A stretch of DNA of 64,000 nt from Rhodosorus marinus. Taxonomy: Eukaryota; Rhodophyta; Stylonematophyceae; Stylonematales; Stylonemataceae. This document shows, piece after piece, positions 1 through 10,000 of the stretch; within the stretch, counting starts at the first letter, position 1, and each line of letters opens with the position of its first letter. The notes under the pieces were generated by a model. It saw only the letters and a program-made list of their open reading frames with translations, was not told where the DNA came from and did not search any database. The position numbers and the translations under genes were made by a program. The stretch is taken from the NCBI GenBank assembly GCA_029953675.1, contig JAMWBK010000004.1:1116001-1180000 (forward strand), written 5' to 3'.

Positions 1-1354
1 GCCACAAAAAGCCGCAACCTCGAGCAATCTAGTTTATTTGATATATTTCAATCTACCGTATCTTTGAATTATATGTATCTACATACCTGGGGGTCGTGGC
101 GAACTATTTTATTGCTTTTATATACATACCTTTTGCGATGAATTATTACCTCTTTTACATTGTTCTTCATGACCGAGAATTTCTCGTTCCGCCCCCTAAG
201 GGTCTGACTCCACTCATCGCAACAAGAACTTCAACCCGCTGCAAACACTTCTCAATTTCGCAGCAGCATGAGAAGAATAAGTGTATATTCCTGATCCGAG
301 CTTATCAACTGTTTCGTATTTGGCAAGATAAGTCATCCCCATACATATCCTTAGACTAACGCACTCCATAAAATCACCTTCTCTAACCCCGGCCTTCTCT
401 CCTCTGCACCAAAGCCCTCCAGACTACCAAAATAAAGACCAAAAAGCTTGCCCACGTGTGGACCATTTCATTATACGAACTCAATTTTGTTTTCACAACG
501 AATGTTAATTACTAAAAACAAAAATGATACGTGTAAATTTAATTCCAATCTACACTTCTATCACTACAGTTTACAACTTTCAAAAACACTGATAGTTTCG
601 TGTATTTCGACCCACACATCTATTAGAAAACCAAAATTTCGGGAAGCTGTCAGACCATCTGCACCACGTGAATTGGGAACGGTTAAATGATACCTCCGAG
701 TTGTTACCACGTAAAACAAAAATAGATACGACGTGGTGTGTCGAATTTCTTTGCAATTAAATAAAAAAATTCTGTTGAGGAGGAATGAGACTTTTGAAGG
801 GGGAGGAAGGGGGTGGGGGAGGAGGAGAGTATTTGTTCAACAAGTACCAAACCCGTCCCCCCCTTCGACGTGTCTAGGATGATAAACTCTCAACAGACCT
901 AGCAAAATGTATTTCTTCATGGGAACAACGTACAAACCCTCACAGAAGGCTCTTATTGAGATATATATTCATGCTGCAAAACACAATCACCCCCCTTTGT
1001 TGCTGAATGCCAATTATCTCCAAGTTTCCATCCAAGGGGTTGGCGGGAGGAGGGGAGGGGATGGAGGCTTGGTGAAAATTGGCATCTTGCTCGGCTTTGA
1101 GAGAGTCAAGTCTTGGAGACAATTTTTGCTTTGCTTTCCTCTGGCTCTCGTTCAGATGATTGAGTTGAGGTGATGAGTTAGTGTTCACACTTGTGACTCA
1201 CTCTCTCTTCTCTCTCGCAGGACACCCACCCGGGAGTGTTAATTTTCCAGCAAACCAGAGTTGAGGTGCATTGGGAAGTTGTATAGAAATGGTTCATAGG
1301 TATATTGAAAGGCTGGGGGTGGAGACGGGAGTTGGGTGAGAGGAGAGTTGGGGT
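1..1354. other. Intergenic, no gene recognised
   Basis: Only short unconvincing reading frames are present. There is a purine-rich G/A tract around 788-830. A pyrimidine tract followed by CAG at about 1200-1220 could be a 3' splice site of an upstream non-coding exon, but no donor or coding context supports it. Confidence 0.5.
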
Positions 1355-1420
1355 GAGCGAACCAATGGTGATATTTGCGCAATGCGGTAGGTAGCTGCCT
1401 AGTACAAGGCTACTGGGCGG
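1355..1420 (+). promoter_or_regulatory. Dispersed ~55 bp element upstream of the GSDH gene
   Basis: This contains the core GCGGTAGGTAGCTGC followed by a TA-rich spacer and GGCTACTGGG. Related copies on the same strand lie at 13073-13136 and 34714-34769, with a partial one at 43486-43521. This copy ends about 40 nt before the ATG of the propeller gene and has CCAAT just upstream, so it may be a core promoter or transcription-start element. It could equally be a dispersed repeat. Similarity is seen directly; function is inferred. Confidence 0.45.
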
Positions 1421-1459
1421 GGGGAAGGTTTTGGGGTAATATATTAGGCTTTTTTCAAA

Positions 1460-4400
1460 ATGGGGAAATTTGTGTTTCTTGTTTTGGTTTTGTTGGGTTT
1501 GGTAGGATGGGGTGGGGTGGGGGGTGTGGTTGTGGAGATGGAGGATATTGTACATGAGACAGTTCTGGAGGGTGAGTTTGAGGTCCCAATAGATATTGAC
1601 TGGATTCCTGGGGATCCTCCGCGGATGATCTTGTGCGACAAGAGCGGGGTGATTTACTTGCAGATCGACGGGGTGCTGCAGTCGAAGCCTTTTTTAGATA
1701 TCTCGGATAAAGTCGTGAGCTTTGGCGATAGGGGGTTGGTGTCCTGTCTGATTGACAAGGAGTTTGAAAAGCGTCCGTTCCTGTACGTCTCCTACGTCGA
1801 CAACAGAGTCAATAATCCCGCGGATGGTCCCTTGTCCGGTAAGGTCGCCAGGTACGCAGTGGAGAGTGATCTTAGCTCTGCTTCGGAGGAGGAGGTCGTA
1901 TTGTTGGGTACGGAAACCCCGCCGCCGGAGGGATGCGGTACCACACCATCGATTGGAAAGAAGGACATCCTCTGTCTGGATACGAGACACCACAACCTCG
2001 GAGGATTGACGATGAGCCCGGGGGGAAATCTTTACGTGGGAATTGGAGATGCGGCGATGCCCGTGGTATTTGATGGGCTGCCCTTGCGGGCTCAGGATCC
2101 AGACTTTGCTGTGGGCAAGATCTACTGCATCATGCCGAACGGTTTGGCGTGTGCGGATAATCCCTTTGTGGATGACGAAGGTAACCGGACGTCGAACCGG
2201 GCAAAGCTCCACAATTATGGAACGAGGAATCCCTTCAGACTCAACTGGGACCCCGTACTTGGCGTCCCACTGGTCGGCCAGGTCGGGCACTCAACGATCG
2301 AGAGCCTGTTCCCAGGGTACCCGTTATCGAACTTTGGATGGCCGTGCATAGAAGGGAACGAGGTGAATGTAAAGACGACCGAGCAACCGGTCTGTGTGGA
2401 TATGGCGGATGGGGCAATCAAGGTGGAAAGTCCATTATGGGCATACTCCCACGACTTAGGCACGTCGATAACGGGAGCCGCGCGGTTAACCTCTTCAATC
2501 TGGCCGTCCAACCTGAGAGGTTTGATCGCGGTCTGCGACTATACTAAGCAATGGATCAAGCTCATTGAGGTGGACGAGGGTGGCATCGTCGGCAGACCTA
2601 AGGACTTGCTGTCGGACTTGAAGGGACCCGTACAGTTGAAGCAGGGTCCAGATGGGTGGCTATACTACCTATCGTTGGTTGGCAGGAAGGTGGTCAGAAT
2701 ACGCTACGAGGAGGATGAAAGCGTGCCCGAGGTGGTGAGGGTTCACCCGCCTGCCATGGCTGAGAACGTGGAGGTCACTGAGGTGTTGAGAGTCAAATTC
2801 TCCAAGCAGATCGACGAGCGGACAATCAGCGGGCAGAATATTTGGGCGGCCAAACGAGCGACCGAGGAGCGGGTGGAAGCGACGCTGGAATGGGATCCGG
2901 CGACGAAGGAAGTGGTTATTCGGCCTGTGAGTCGACTTTATAAAATGACATACTATGTGGTGACGGTGCTGGCGGACATTGAGGATGGTCGGGGCCAGAA
3001 ACTGAAGAGCAAATTTATGTCAAGCTTCATGACGGGAACTGGCCTCTCGGTCTACCTGTCGGACCTTCCTTTCCTAACGGAGCAAAACGGCATCAAGTCC
3101 GTGCCGGTGCTCCGTGACCTTCAGCAGTTTCTGGATTTGGAGCAAGTACAACCTCCCATATCCTTGCGGGGGGTGAGTTACGAAAAAGGTATTGGCGTGG
3201 TATGCCGTTCTACAGTTAAAGTTGCGCTTCCCGAGGAGTGCAAGAGGTTCCAGTCGTACGTCGGAGTGGATGATCTGAGGAAGGCGTTGGAGACCGTCGA
3301 GCTATTTTTCAAGGTGCGCAAGTTTTCTCCTGGTGCTGGTGCAGAGACGCTCTACGAGGACATATCTGCGTTGACCAGATCCAAACGGGCCAAGCTTATC
3401 GATGTGAATGTGAGAGGGGCGGAAACGGTGACGATAAGCTGCCGAAAGTCGGATGTAACGAGGTTCGGCCTGGCCATAGGATCTTGGGCCGATGCTAAGT
3501 TCAGATGCGGCGATTACGATAGAAATAGGCCCGAGGTTGTGAGGATGGAACCGGTGGGGCGCCTCAGGATATGGGAAGCCATCACCGTGGTCTTCAGCGA
3601 GCCCATGGACATAATCAGCTCACTAGAGGCCACTGAAATGCTGCTTCCTATTGCACTTGGCGGGTACGAGATTGGCTTTACCGCCAAGTTCAGTGCGGAC
3701 CAAACGCAGATGATCATCCAACCCAACCAGCAGCTGCTCTACGACACCACTTACCTGGTGACGATCAAATCGTCCGCGCGGGATCTTGCTGGGAACGAAC
3801 TTCGTGGCGACGTCAAGCACGAGTTTATGACGACGACCATCTACCCCCGGGGACTGAAAGTTCGACTAGCTGAGCTCACCGTGCAGGTGGTGGATCCGCC
3901 GGAAGCGTTCACCACTTCCAGCGAAGGCAGAAACGCGGTCCTCAGACTCAGATCCGATGTGAGCGTCGAGTACATGGCCCCCGGAGTATGCAGGACGCTC
4001 AAGATGAATGTCGCAGCAAATCCATCCGGCTCGGACCTAGACTTCAAGGTCACCGGCGACCGGGGACAGAGTCTCTGCCGGTCTCGTGGGATTCGTGGTT
4101 CGGATGAACCGATCCATCTGGAGTGCAGTCTCAAAGATCAGAACACGTTCAAGCTGGTCGCCACCGGCGGAACGGGCGTTGTGCGCGTCCTCGATGCGGT
4201 GCTGGAGTGTTCCAGCGAGGCCAAACAGTCGCGGTGCCTTTTCGACTCGGATATGCCAGAGTCCTTCCGCGTGCACGACAATATCAGCTTTGGCGCGAAA
4301 TGCTACAACTATAAAGGCGACCTGATCCCGGCGTCCATGTACGTATTCACAGTTAAGCTGATCCACTGCCAGACGATCTGTCATGCGCACGTTGAGCTCG

Positions 4401-4768
4401 TGCGCGAACGGCAGGACAACGGACAGTACACAGTTCCAGACCACGGCGATTTTTTCTTTGTTGAGATCGATCTCGCGATTAGCGACAACAGAAACGTGAT
4501 TGTTGCTTCGACACAGATTCGACCGCAGACCGTCACCGTCGGGGTTACAACTATGCCATCAGGTCTTAAGGTCGCAGTGGACTCCCTCTCAGGCCCATCG
4601 CCGCTCAAATCGATTGTAGTCGTCGGTGCGAACTTCACCGTGAACGTTCCGACAAAGTCTTACGGCGGAGACTTTCAGGGGTGGGATGACAACCCTAGCG
4701 TGGGCCCCACGAGATCGTTCCTGTTCAATACGCCGGGAACCAGAGACTACAACGCCTTCTATTCATGA
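1460..4768 (+). CDS. Secreted PQQ-type glucose/sorbosone dehydrogenase-like propeller fused to Big_5 and NPCBM-like domains
   Basis: The 1102-residue frame starts at an ATG followed by a hydrophobic signal peptide (residues 1-25). Residues about 35-420 are a GSDH/HHIP-like quinoprotein propeller, with HHNLGGL (177-183), LYVGIGD (191-197), TRNPFR (255-260), NFGWPCIEGN (291-300) and a closing GPDGWLYYLS blade (396-405). H179 and R256-N257 sit where soluble glucose dehydrogenases have the catalytic His and PQQ-contacting Arg-Asn; this is inference from motif spacing. A Big_5 Ig-like domain (about 423-530), an NPCBM-like carbohydrate-binding region (about 535-680), a second Big_5 domain (about 688-795) and an unrecognised beta-rich tail follow. 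Likely role: an extracellular sugar oxidase or polysaccharide-bound propeller. No intron is needed. The substrate is unknown, and a non-catalytic HHIP-like role remains possible. Confidence 0.85.
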   Translation: MGKFVFLVLVLLGLVGWGGVGGVVVEMEDIVHETVLEGEFEVPIDIDWIPGDPPRMILCDKSGVIYLQIDGVLQSKPFLDISDKVVSFGDRGLVSCLIDKEFEKRPFLYVSYVDNRVNNPADGPLSGKVARYAVESDLSSASEEEVVLLGTETPPPEGCGTTPSIGKKDILCLDTRHHNLGGLTMSPGGNLYVGIGDAAMPVVFDGLPLRAQDPDFAVGKIYCIMPNGLACADNPFVDDEGNRTSNRAKLHNYGTRNPFRLNWDPVLGVPLVGQVGHSTIESLFPGYPLSNFGWPCIEGNEVNVKTTEQPVCVDMADGAIKVESPLWAYSHDLGTSITGAARLTSSIWPSNLRGLIAVCDYTKQWIKLIEVDEGGIVGRPKDLLSDLKGPVQLKQGPDGWLYYLSLVGRKVVRIRYEEDESVPEVVRVHPPAMAENVEVTEVLRVKFSKQIDERTISGQNIWAAKRATEERVEATLEWDPATKEVVIRPVSRLYKMTYYVVTVLADIEDGRGQKLKSKFMSSFMTGTGLSVYLSDLPFLTEQNGIKSVPVLRDLQQFLDLEQVQPPISLRGVSYEKGIGVVCRSTVKVALPEECKRFQSYVGVDDLRKALETVELFFKVRKFSPGAGAETLYEDISALTRSKRAKLIDVNVRGAETVTISCRKSDVTRFGLAIGSWADAKFRCGDYDRNRPEVVRMEPVGRLRIWEAITVVFSEPMDIISSLEATEMLLPIALGGYEIGFTAKFSADQTQMIIQPNQQLLYDTTYLVTIKSSARDLAGNELRGDVKHEFMTTTIYPRGLKVRLAELTVQVVDPPEAFTTSSEGRNAVLRLRSDVSVEYMAPGVCRTLKMNVAANPSGSDLDFKVTGDRGQSLCRSRGIRGSDEPIHLECSLKDQNTFKLVATGGTGVVRVLDAVLECSSEAKQSRCLFDSDMPESFRVHDNISFGAKCYNYKGDLIPASMYVFTVKLIHCQTICHAHVELVRERQDNGQYTVPDHGDFFFVEIDLAISDNRNVIVASTQIRPQTVTVGVTTMPSGLKVAVDSLSGPSPLKSIVVVGANFTVNVPTKSYGGDFQGWDDNPSVGPTRSFLFNTPGTRDYNAFYS

Positions 4769-5379
4769 GCGGGAAGAAGAGGAAGAGGAGGCACTGAGGA
4801 ACTCTCTTAGCTCTATAGAGAAATCCATACGATGGGGCGCTTGTGATGAGCTTCGCTGGGACCAGTGCAGATCTGAATTTGGACCTCCCTATGAAGCTCC
4901 CACGTGAGCTCTGAATACGTGTTAGTCAAATTCTGTAAGTTATGTGAAGTAGATATTCGGAATAGAACTTTCCTTCAGAACGCCCAACACGACGGCGCTC
5001 ATGAGTGTTCACAGCGATTGCCCAGATTCAGATCACACCCTAGGACTATAAAAAACGTGGCGTGGTGGTTTCAATCAGGGTGTAGAGGAGATTCTTCTCA
5101 ACACTTCAAAAAAGCCCTAAAAATACATCCACTTCATCTGTCCCTTTCCAGCTGTTCCATCGGACTAGCCACAGACCATCAAAACCTTATTTACATGAAG
5201 CTAAATCGCATTGGATGGGATGGTTTACATTGGCTATGAGAATGGTTGGATCGCTTGCACTCAATGGACCAGTATATCTGTGCTACTATAAGCAGTCAGC
5301 CGAGTCTCAGCTGCTCTACGTGCGGTGGATGAGGCCATCCACTCCTGGGATGGACTACTAAAAAATGCAACTTCGGACA
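4769..5379. other. Intergenic, nothing recognised
   Basis: This is the 3' flank of the propeller gene. Short reading frames occur on both strands but none has gene-like composition. Family A retrotransposon homology begins at its right edge. Confidence 0.5.
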
Positions 5380-5785
5380 CAAAGTTGCAGCGAAGATCGC
5401 GCCCCTCCAACATCAAATCACCGTTCATACGCCACAGCAAGAAACTTAAATGGGTAAACGAGGACAGACGGTCAGGGTGTTCGCGGAACACTTCTTCAAG
5501 CCAACGAGAACCAACAGAATTTGCAAACCCAAAGCACTCAATGACCACAGGTAGCAGACGATGAGCTAGAGCCGAAGCACGAATCCCTGGGGAAGATGAA
5601 GCCCCCGGATATTTCAACTCTTTGCGACGTCTCTTACTGGCACCGGAAAATCCACGGCACTCTCCCGCAGCCGGCAAATAACGACTCAGCTGAGGATTAG
5701 GAACAGCAAGGTCAATGTAAGTCGTACGGCTGTTATCGTCACAGGTGACCACGAGATCAGCCACGCGGCGTTCATCATTTTGGTA
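5380..5785 (-). mobile_element. Family A LINE fragment (C-terminal endonuclease-like region)
   Basis: The reverse strand encodes ADLVVTCDD, then a TTYIDLAVPNPQ core, RRRKELKYPGA, RLLPVVIECFGF, a WLEEVFREHPDR helix and LSFLLWRMN, the same order as every other family A copy here. The D...VDLAV...K pattern resembles the PD-(D/E)XK-like end of many algal and oomycete LINE polymerases. The copy is 5'-truncated and abuts the 3' tail of the B-type copy to its right. Confidence 0.8.
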
Positions 5786-6656
5786 GATTATATTGAATGA
5801 ATTGGTTTAATCGGAGGCTGAAACAAAAAAAAACTGAGGCTGTGGCGCGCCTCGGCGAGCATGTTGCTAGAATACGGCAGAAAGCGACATTTAGACGGCG
5901 GCGGAGCACCAGATATTCTTCAGGATGTTCGGTAAAACAGTTGCGCAGCCACTCCAAGCTTGACTTTGACAGATGTCCAAAGCTTTCCACAATGAAAGGC
6001 TGGACTTTACTAGCATAGCCTGAAGCGATGAAAGGCTGGAACCTGTGAGACCGGCCCTCTTCACGGAGAAGACTGGCCATGCTCTCAGCGTACCGTCGTT
6101 CCCTCACAAGGCGAAGTATAGAAGCTGCTGCCCCCGTGCGGGGCACCGCAGAAGGGAAATGGGTACTGCACACGGGGCAAGTAACAGCGAGGTCCAAATA
6201 TACTGAGCGTCTGGCGGCGGCCTTTGATACCAGAAGATCTTTGATGCAACGAGGAGATGTGGTTGCGGAGGGTGTACTAGGCAGTGCCGATTCCACCTCG
6301 ATCGTGTAGGCAACTCTTGTCAAGTGTTCGTTCAGGATGTATTTCAGGCGCGTGTGTCTCTTCGTACGATGACCCCGTAGCAGTTCACACGAGCGCAAAA
6401 ACGGTTGCCCACATCCGTCGATACGGCTCGCACAACCTTGGCAGAAGGCAGGGCGATTAGAATGCCAAGGGGCCGGTGGCAAACCCAGGTAGGTGCGTGC
6501 TGCAGTCCGGAACTGGAAAGCGTTCAGCGTTGGCCCCGTGACGAGGGCAGAGTGGTTAGACATAGGTGAAAGATAGATGACCTCCCATGCCCTGTAGACG
6601 AGCCGCAGTGGTAGGTGGTGTGAGTGGAGAGTTGAGCAAGATTGTGTGAGCAGCAC
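5775..6656 (-). pseudogene. Family B RT C-terminal fragment: Cys/His finger plus endonuclease-like domain
   Basis: The frame contains CQGCASRIDGCGQ, then C-x(n)-RGHRTKRHTRLKY, a putative zinc-binding cluster typical of LINE C termini, followed by SVYLDLAVTCPV, PFIVESFGHL and WLRNCFTEHPEEYLV. Twelve residues (PFIASGYASKVQ) are an insertion created by a 24-nt fragment of the same family plus a 12-nt duplication (5992-6039), and it keeps the frame. The last residues are translated from the family A tail. Identification as a LINE C terminus is strong; nuclease activity is inference. Confidence 0.7.
5992..6039 (-). repeat. 24-nt family B 3'-end insertion with 12-nt target-site duplication
   Basis: On the plus strand ATGAAAGGCTGG occurs at 5992-6003 and again at 6028-6039. 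Between them are 24 nt that read on the minus strand as the terminal part of family B (CGCTTCAGGC then TATGCTAGTAAAGT). The related copy at 9687-9968 lacks this insertion at the corresponding site. Confidence 0.8.
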
Positions 6657-6675
6657 TGTGTTGGTCCCAAGGAAG

Positions 6676-7145
6676 GCTATGTTGGATCACATCAGTGCGG
6701 GAGCTTCGCGATCTGCTTATTCCCGGGTAATCGGCCTCGAGTGACTGAGGACCGACTGGCGTAATCGTTGGCATCGCCACCTCTCCGCTAACTTCCGGAT
6801 GCTCTCAATCATTCCGATGGGCCGAAGACGCGGTTGCTCATGCGAATGATCGGCTTTCGCAAACAAGCAAAGCTGTGCCCGCCGTAAGTGTGCCTACGGT
6901 GTGGACGCGCGTACAGTTCCCTGCAAAAAGGCATTCAGAGTCTTCACCAATGCGCGTCGGCCCGTCTCGCTCAAAGCCTGCAATAATTCCGTGCGAAGGT
7001 CTGAAGGCCCAGGGGAACGGTCGCGGTGGGAGGTACGGAGAAGTGAGGCTATGTTGGATCACATCAGTGCGTGAGCTCCACGATCTGTTTATACCCGGTT
7101 AATCGGCCACGGGTGACTGGGGCCTGGCTCCACTATCGTCCGCCA
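6676..7145 (-). repeat. ~100 bp direct repeats flanking a misplaced RT-core segment
   Basis: A block starting GGCTATGTTGGATCACATCA is present at about 6676-6780 and again at about 7048-7145, same orientation, roughly 85% alike. The 270 bp between them (6780-7048) duplicate the RT segment at about 8400-8645. This looks like an internal duplication or recombination within the family B copy. Confidence 0.65.
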
Positions 7146-7677
7146 GCACACGATTAACCGTAGATTCCACTACAGCCTCATTGCGTCCCCATAGCACTTC
7201 CTTCCAGGAAGTGAACTTAGATCGATTCTCCTCTGGCACGGCATTGCAAGGACGAAACGACTGGCGCAGGCCGTCGTAGATGCGCAGTAGCGGTCGCGGA
7301 AGGTTGACTGGGTCATCGTTCGTCAGTGCCCAAGTCAAAAGGCACGCACTGCGGAACCTAAATCCCACAAGGGAATGAAGAGCGGTGGCCCAGGAAGCCA
7401 CCGTCGCCGTCGACAAGACGTCGGTCACCCACTCCAAAGCCTCCCAGGCGCGCGCAGGGTAGAGCATCCGAGCCCGTACCAGGTCCCTATCAGGTGCCGA
7501 TGTCGAAGAAGTGGTTCGTCCAATAGTGTGCCCCAATATCGCCTCGTCCGACATAGCAGCAATCCACGCTCCCCGTTGGGGTGGAAGACTTCTCAGCCAA
7601 TAGTTGAGGAGGGACCCGCACAAAGTTGAGGAGGGACCCGCACAAAATCGAGAAATCAGGAACACCGATAGCAGCAT
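7099..7677 (-). pseudogene. Family B RT thumb/connection fragment
   Basis: The open segment encodes a helical region with ARMLYPARAWEALEWV, WATALHSLVGFRF and FTSWKEVLWGRNEAVV. It lies between the RT palm and the C-terminal finger of the element. A second, shorter copy of this DNA is at 9478-9672. It is assigned to the LINE by position and by that copy rather than by a named motif. Confidence 0.55.
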
Positions 7678-7845
7678 ACCATCAGGAAGGCCCTCAATGG
7701 CATATCTCAGCTGCCTTGTGCTTGGTCAAAACTCGTTCGCAGGAGGCTTGCGCGAAGCTATCACTTTCCAGCCTAATACCATGATGCATCAGACCCTCAG
7801 GTCGGCAAAGGTGCATGAGAGCGTCGGCCAGACTACCCGTAGGGC

Positions 7846-7878
7846 ACCCAGTGAGGCCCCTACGGGGCCTCACTGGGT
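7846..7878. repeat. Perfect 15-bp palindrome with 3-nt loop
   Basis: ACCCAGTGAGGCCCC at 7846-7860 is the exact reverse complement of 7864-7878. It interrupts the family B RT between the thumb and palm pieces. Confidence 0.8.
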
Positions 7879-7920
7879 GGGGGAAAACAACACTTCTCCG
7901 GCACGACTGTCAACCCCACC

Positions 7921-8536
7921 TCACTTGCAATAGCTTGGATCCCGCCAACCCCGATCTAGATCCGAAGGGCTACCCATCAACGTCACATTATCATGATATG
8001 CACAGATTCGTAGGTCCTCCATCTCAATCGCGAGCTGCGAGGCACAGGCGTGAAGGACCGGCCCACAAGGATCCCCTTGTTGTATCCCTGTGTATGCTTC
8101 AAAAAATTTCACCCCCAGCAGGCATGTACGGGAGCACAGTAAATCCCAACTAAAAAAGGCCAAGCCTCAGGAAACACCCTTCGAACCACCTCCACTGCGT
8201 GCGTCAGGGATATTTCCGAAAAGCTGTTGAAAGCGCGCCGGAAATCAATAGCCAGGATGCCCCAGGCCGGCTTAGTGGCCCGTTCTAGCTCGATCGCATG
8301 GGTATTCGCATCCCCCAGAAAACCCCACCGCCACTTGGAGAGGAGCCAAAAAAAATTGTAACACGCTGGCCTGGTCGCTGGCGTAGCCACCTCCCCACTA
8401 ACTTCCGTATGCTCTCAATCATTCCGATGGTCCGAAGCCGAGGGTGCTCAGGCGAGTGATCGGCTTTCGCAAGCAAACAAAGCTGCGCCCGCTGTAAGTT
8501 TGCCCACGGCGTGGACGCGAGTAGAGTTCCCGGCAT
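7921..8536 (-). pseudogene. Family B RT palm, frameshifted, active site YHDN
   Basis: Three overlapping frames together carry the RT signature order: RTIGMIESIRKLV, ILAIDFRRAFNSFSE, TGIQQGDPCGPVLHA and CAYHDNVTLMG. The second catalytic aspartate of YxDD is Asn (codons at 7987-7998, minus strand), and at least two frameshifts separate the motifs, so this RT is dead. The palm order matches LINE polymerases. Confidence 0.75.
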
Positions 8537-9177
8537 TCAGAATCTTCACCAATGCGCGTCGGCCCCGTCTCGCTCAGGGCCTGCAATACTCCCGTTCGAA
8601 GGCCTGAAGGCCCAGGGGACCTTCCGCGGCGGGAGGTACGGAGAAGTTCCTCCAAATCGAACTCGCGGGGCGTCGTATCTATGCGAAGGCCGGCCAACTC
8701 TGGTCGGTCGAGAAGGGCAGCGAAGTTGAGCTGGAGCTCCACATCAGACGACGGAAATAATGCTGATATCGGTTCCGCCAGCCGGTCATCATAGGGAAGG
8801 ACAGGCACTTGTCCCTCCAAAACCTGTGCCGCTCGACTCAAATCACCAACCTCCACCAACTTCTGCACCCGAGCCGTCATGTGCGAGGCACCCTCGGACT
8901 TGACCGTGCGTACCGAGGCCTCGAGCGACCTCATGTAAATACTTTGCATAACCTCAAGTTCCCCACGCAGGAACATTGCGAGCCGGTCCCGGACATGCCA
9001 GCTACGCGCTAATGTACGAGCGGGGCCAGGATCGAACGCGGCACGGAGGCCTCTGACAAGCCGATGTTCTGTCGAGACGAAGTCACCTGCCAGGTGATCG
9101 GTTTCTGGGAGCTCTACGTGGAAGTTGCTCCAGAACTTAGTAATCTGACCATCACCTTGATAGATAGATGCGCCCAT
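8419..9177 (-). pseudogene. Family B RT N-terminal region
   Basis: This 252-residue frame begins at an ATG (9177). It is mostly helical and reaches the SPGPSGLRTGVLQAL motif that opens LINE reverse transcriptase domains, after which the frame diverges into noise. The same SPGPSG motif appears in the family A copy at about 38750. Confidence 0.7.
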
Positions 9178-9477
9178 GTTGCCGACTGCGAACGTGTGTG
9201 GTCATCAGGGGCCCGCACACGTACAGCAATCCGGAACAGATTGCAGGCGGAGCGAATTTTCATTGATTGAAACTGTGAAGTTGGGAACCACGAAAGCGAC
9301 TTGCCAGTCACGGGAGTTCATGTGGAACCCTTGTCCTGTTCGAAATACTGCTGGAATCCTCAGGTTTAGGACGGTAAACGGAGGGGGTGGTGCTAAGGCC
9401 TTGTAGAAGCTTCTATAGATGTTCCACCGCCTCCGCAGAACTGCTTCCCCATCCTGTCAACGCACCGTTTTCAATCG

Positions 9478-9672
9478 CCTAAGCTTCCATAACTGTTGTT
9501 CCACTACAGACTCATTGTGTGGACATAGCATCTCCTCCTAGGAACTGAACTTAGATCGATTCTTTTCCGGCACGGCATTGCACCGACGAAACGCCTGTTG
9601 CAGGCCGTTATAGATGCGCAGTAACGGCGGCGGAAGGTTGACCTGGTCATCGTTCGTCAGCGCCCGCGGAAC
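9478..9672 (-). mobile_element. Family B thumb fragment
   Basis: The sequence matches 7158-7375 in the same orientation, including the blocks around CTTAGATCGATTC and GGAAGGTTGACC. It stops abruptly where an oppositely oriented fragment (9687 onward) begins, suggesting an inversion junction or two separate insertions. Confidence 0.7.
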
Positions 9673-9686
9673 CTAAACTTCACCGC

Positions 9687-10000
9687 ATGAGGGAACGACG
9701 GTACGCTCAGAGCATGGCCGGTCTTCCCCGGGAAGAGGGCCGGTCTCTCAGATTCCAGCGTTTCTTTGTGGAAACCTTTGGGCATCTGGAAAAGTCAAGC
9801 TTGGAGTGGCTACATAAGAGCTTTACCGAATATCCTGAAGAATATCTGGTGCCCCTCCGCAGTTTAAGAATCGCACTCTGGCGGTATTCTAGAAACATGC
9901 TCGCCACCGTCGCCTGGGTTTACATGCTCTCCTTCCTAGTCGCTAATTTCCTTCTACGTTTTCCGTAGCGCATCAGGCTATGTTAGTAAAACCACCATCA
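9687..10000 (+). mobile_element. Family B C-terminal and 3' UTR fragment with native B terminus
   Basis: The 93-codon frame has RERRYAQSMAGLPREEGRS, FFVETFGHLEKSSLEWL and FTEYPEEYLVPLR, colinear with 5850-6120 on the other strand. After the stop the sequence runs through CCGTAGCGCATCAGGCTATG to GTTAGTAAAACC. This ties the short GGCTATGCTAGTAAAGTCC insertions elsewhere to the 3' end of family B. Confidence 0.75.

Larger units (their letters stand above)
5775..9250 (-). mobile_element. Family B non-LTR retrotransposon, rearranged and decayed, with an A-type 3' tail
   Basis: Read on the minus strand, the order is RT N-terminal region (9177-8419), RT palm (8536-7921), thumb (7677-7099), an inserted second RT-core piece (about 7048-6780), then a zinc-finger/endonuclease-like C terminus (6656-5775). 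Several frameshifts break it, and the active site reads YHDN instead of YxDD. The 3' end after about 5855 switches to the family A tail (TTCAGCCTCCGATTAAACC, then TTCATTCA). No 5' ORF1 is visible. It is non-functional as it stands. Confidence 0.8.

Noticed and set aside
1694-2290. Long minus-strand frame opposite the GSDH gene
   Set aside because: It is the antisense shadow of a strong coding frame; composition is unnatural and no motif is present.
5992-6039. The GGCTATGCTAGTAAAGTCC motif as a host regulatory site or spliced leader
   Set aside because: Flanking target-site duplications and its presence at the 3' end of family B copies explain it better as LINE terminus.
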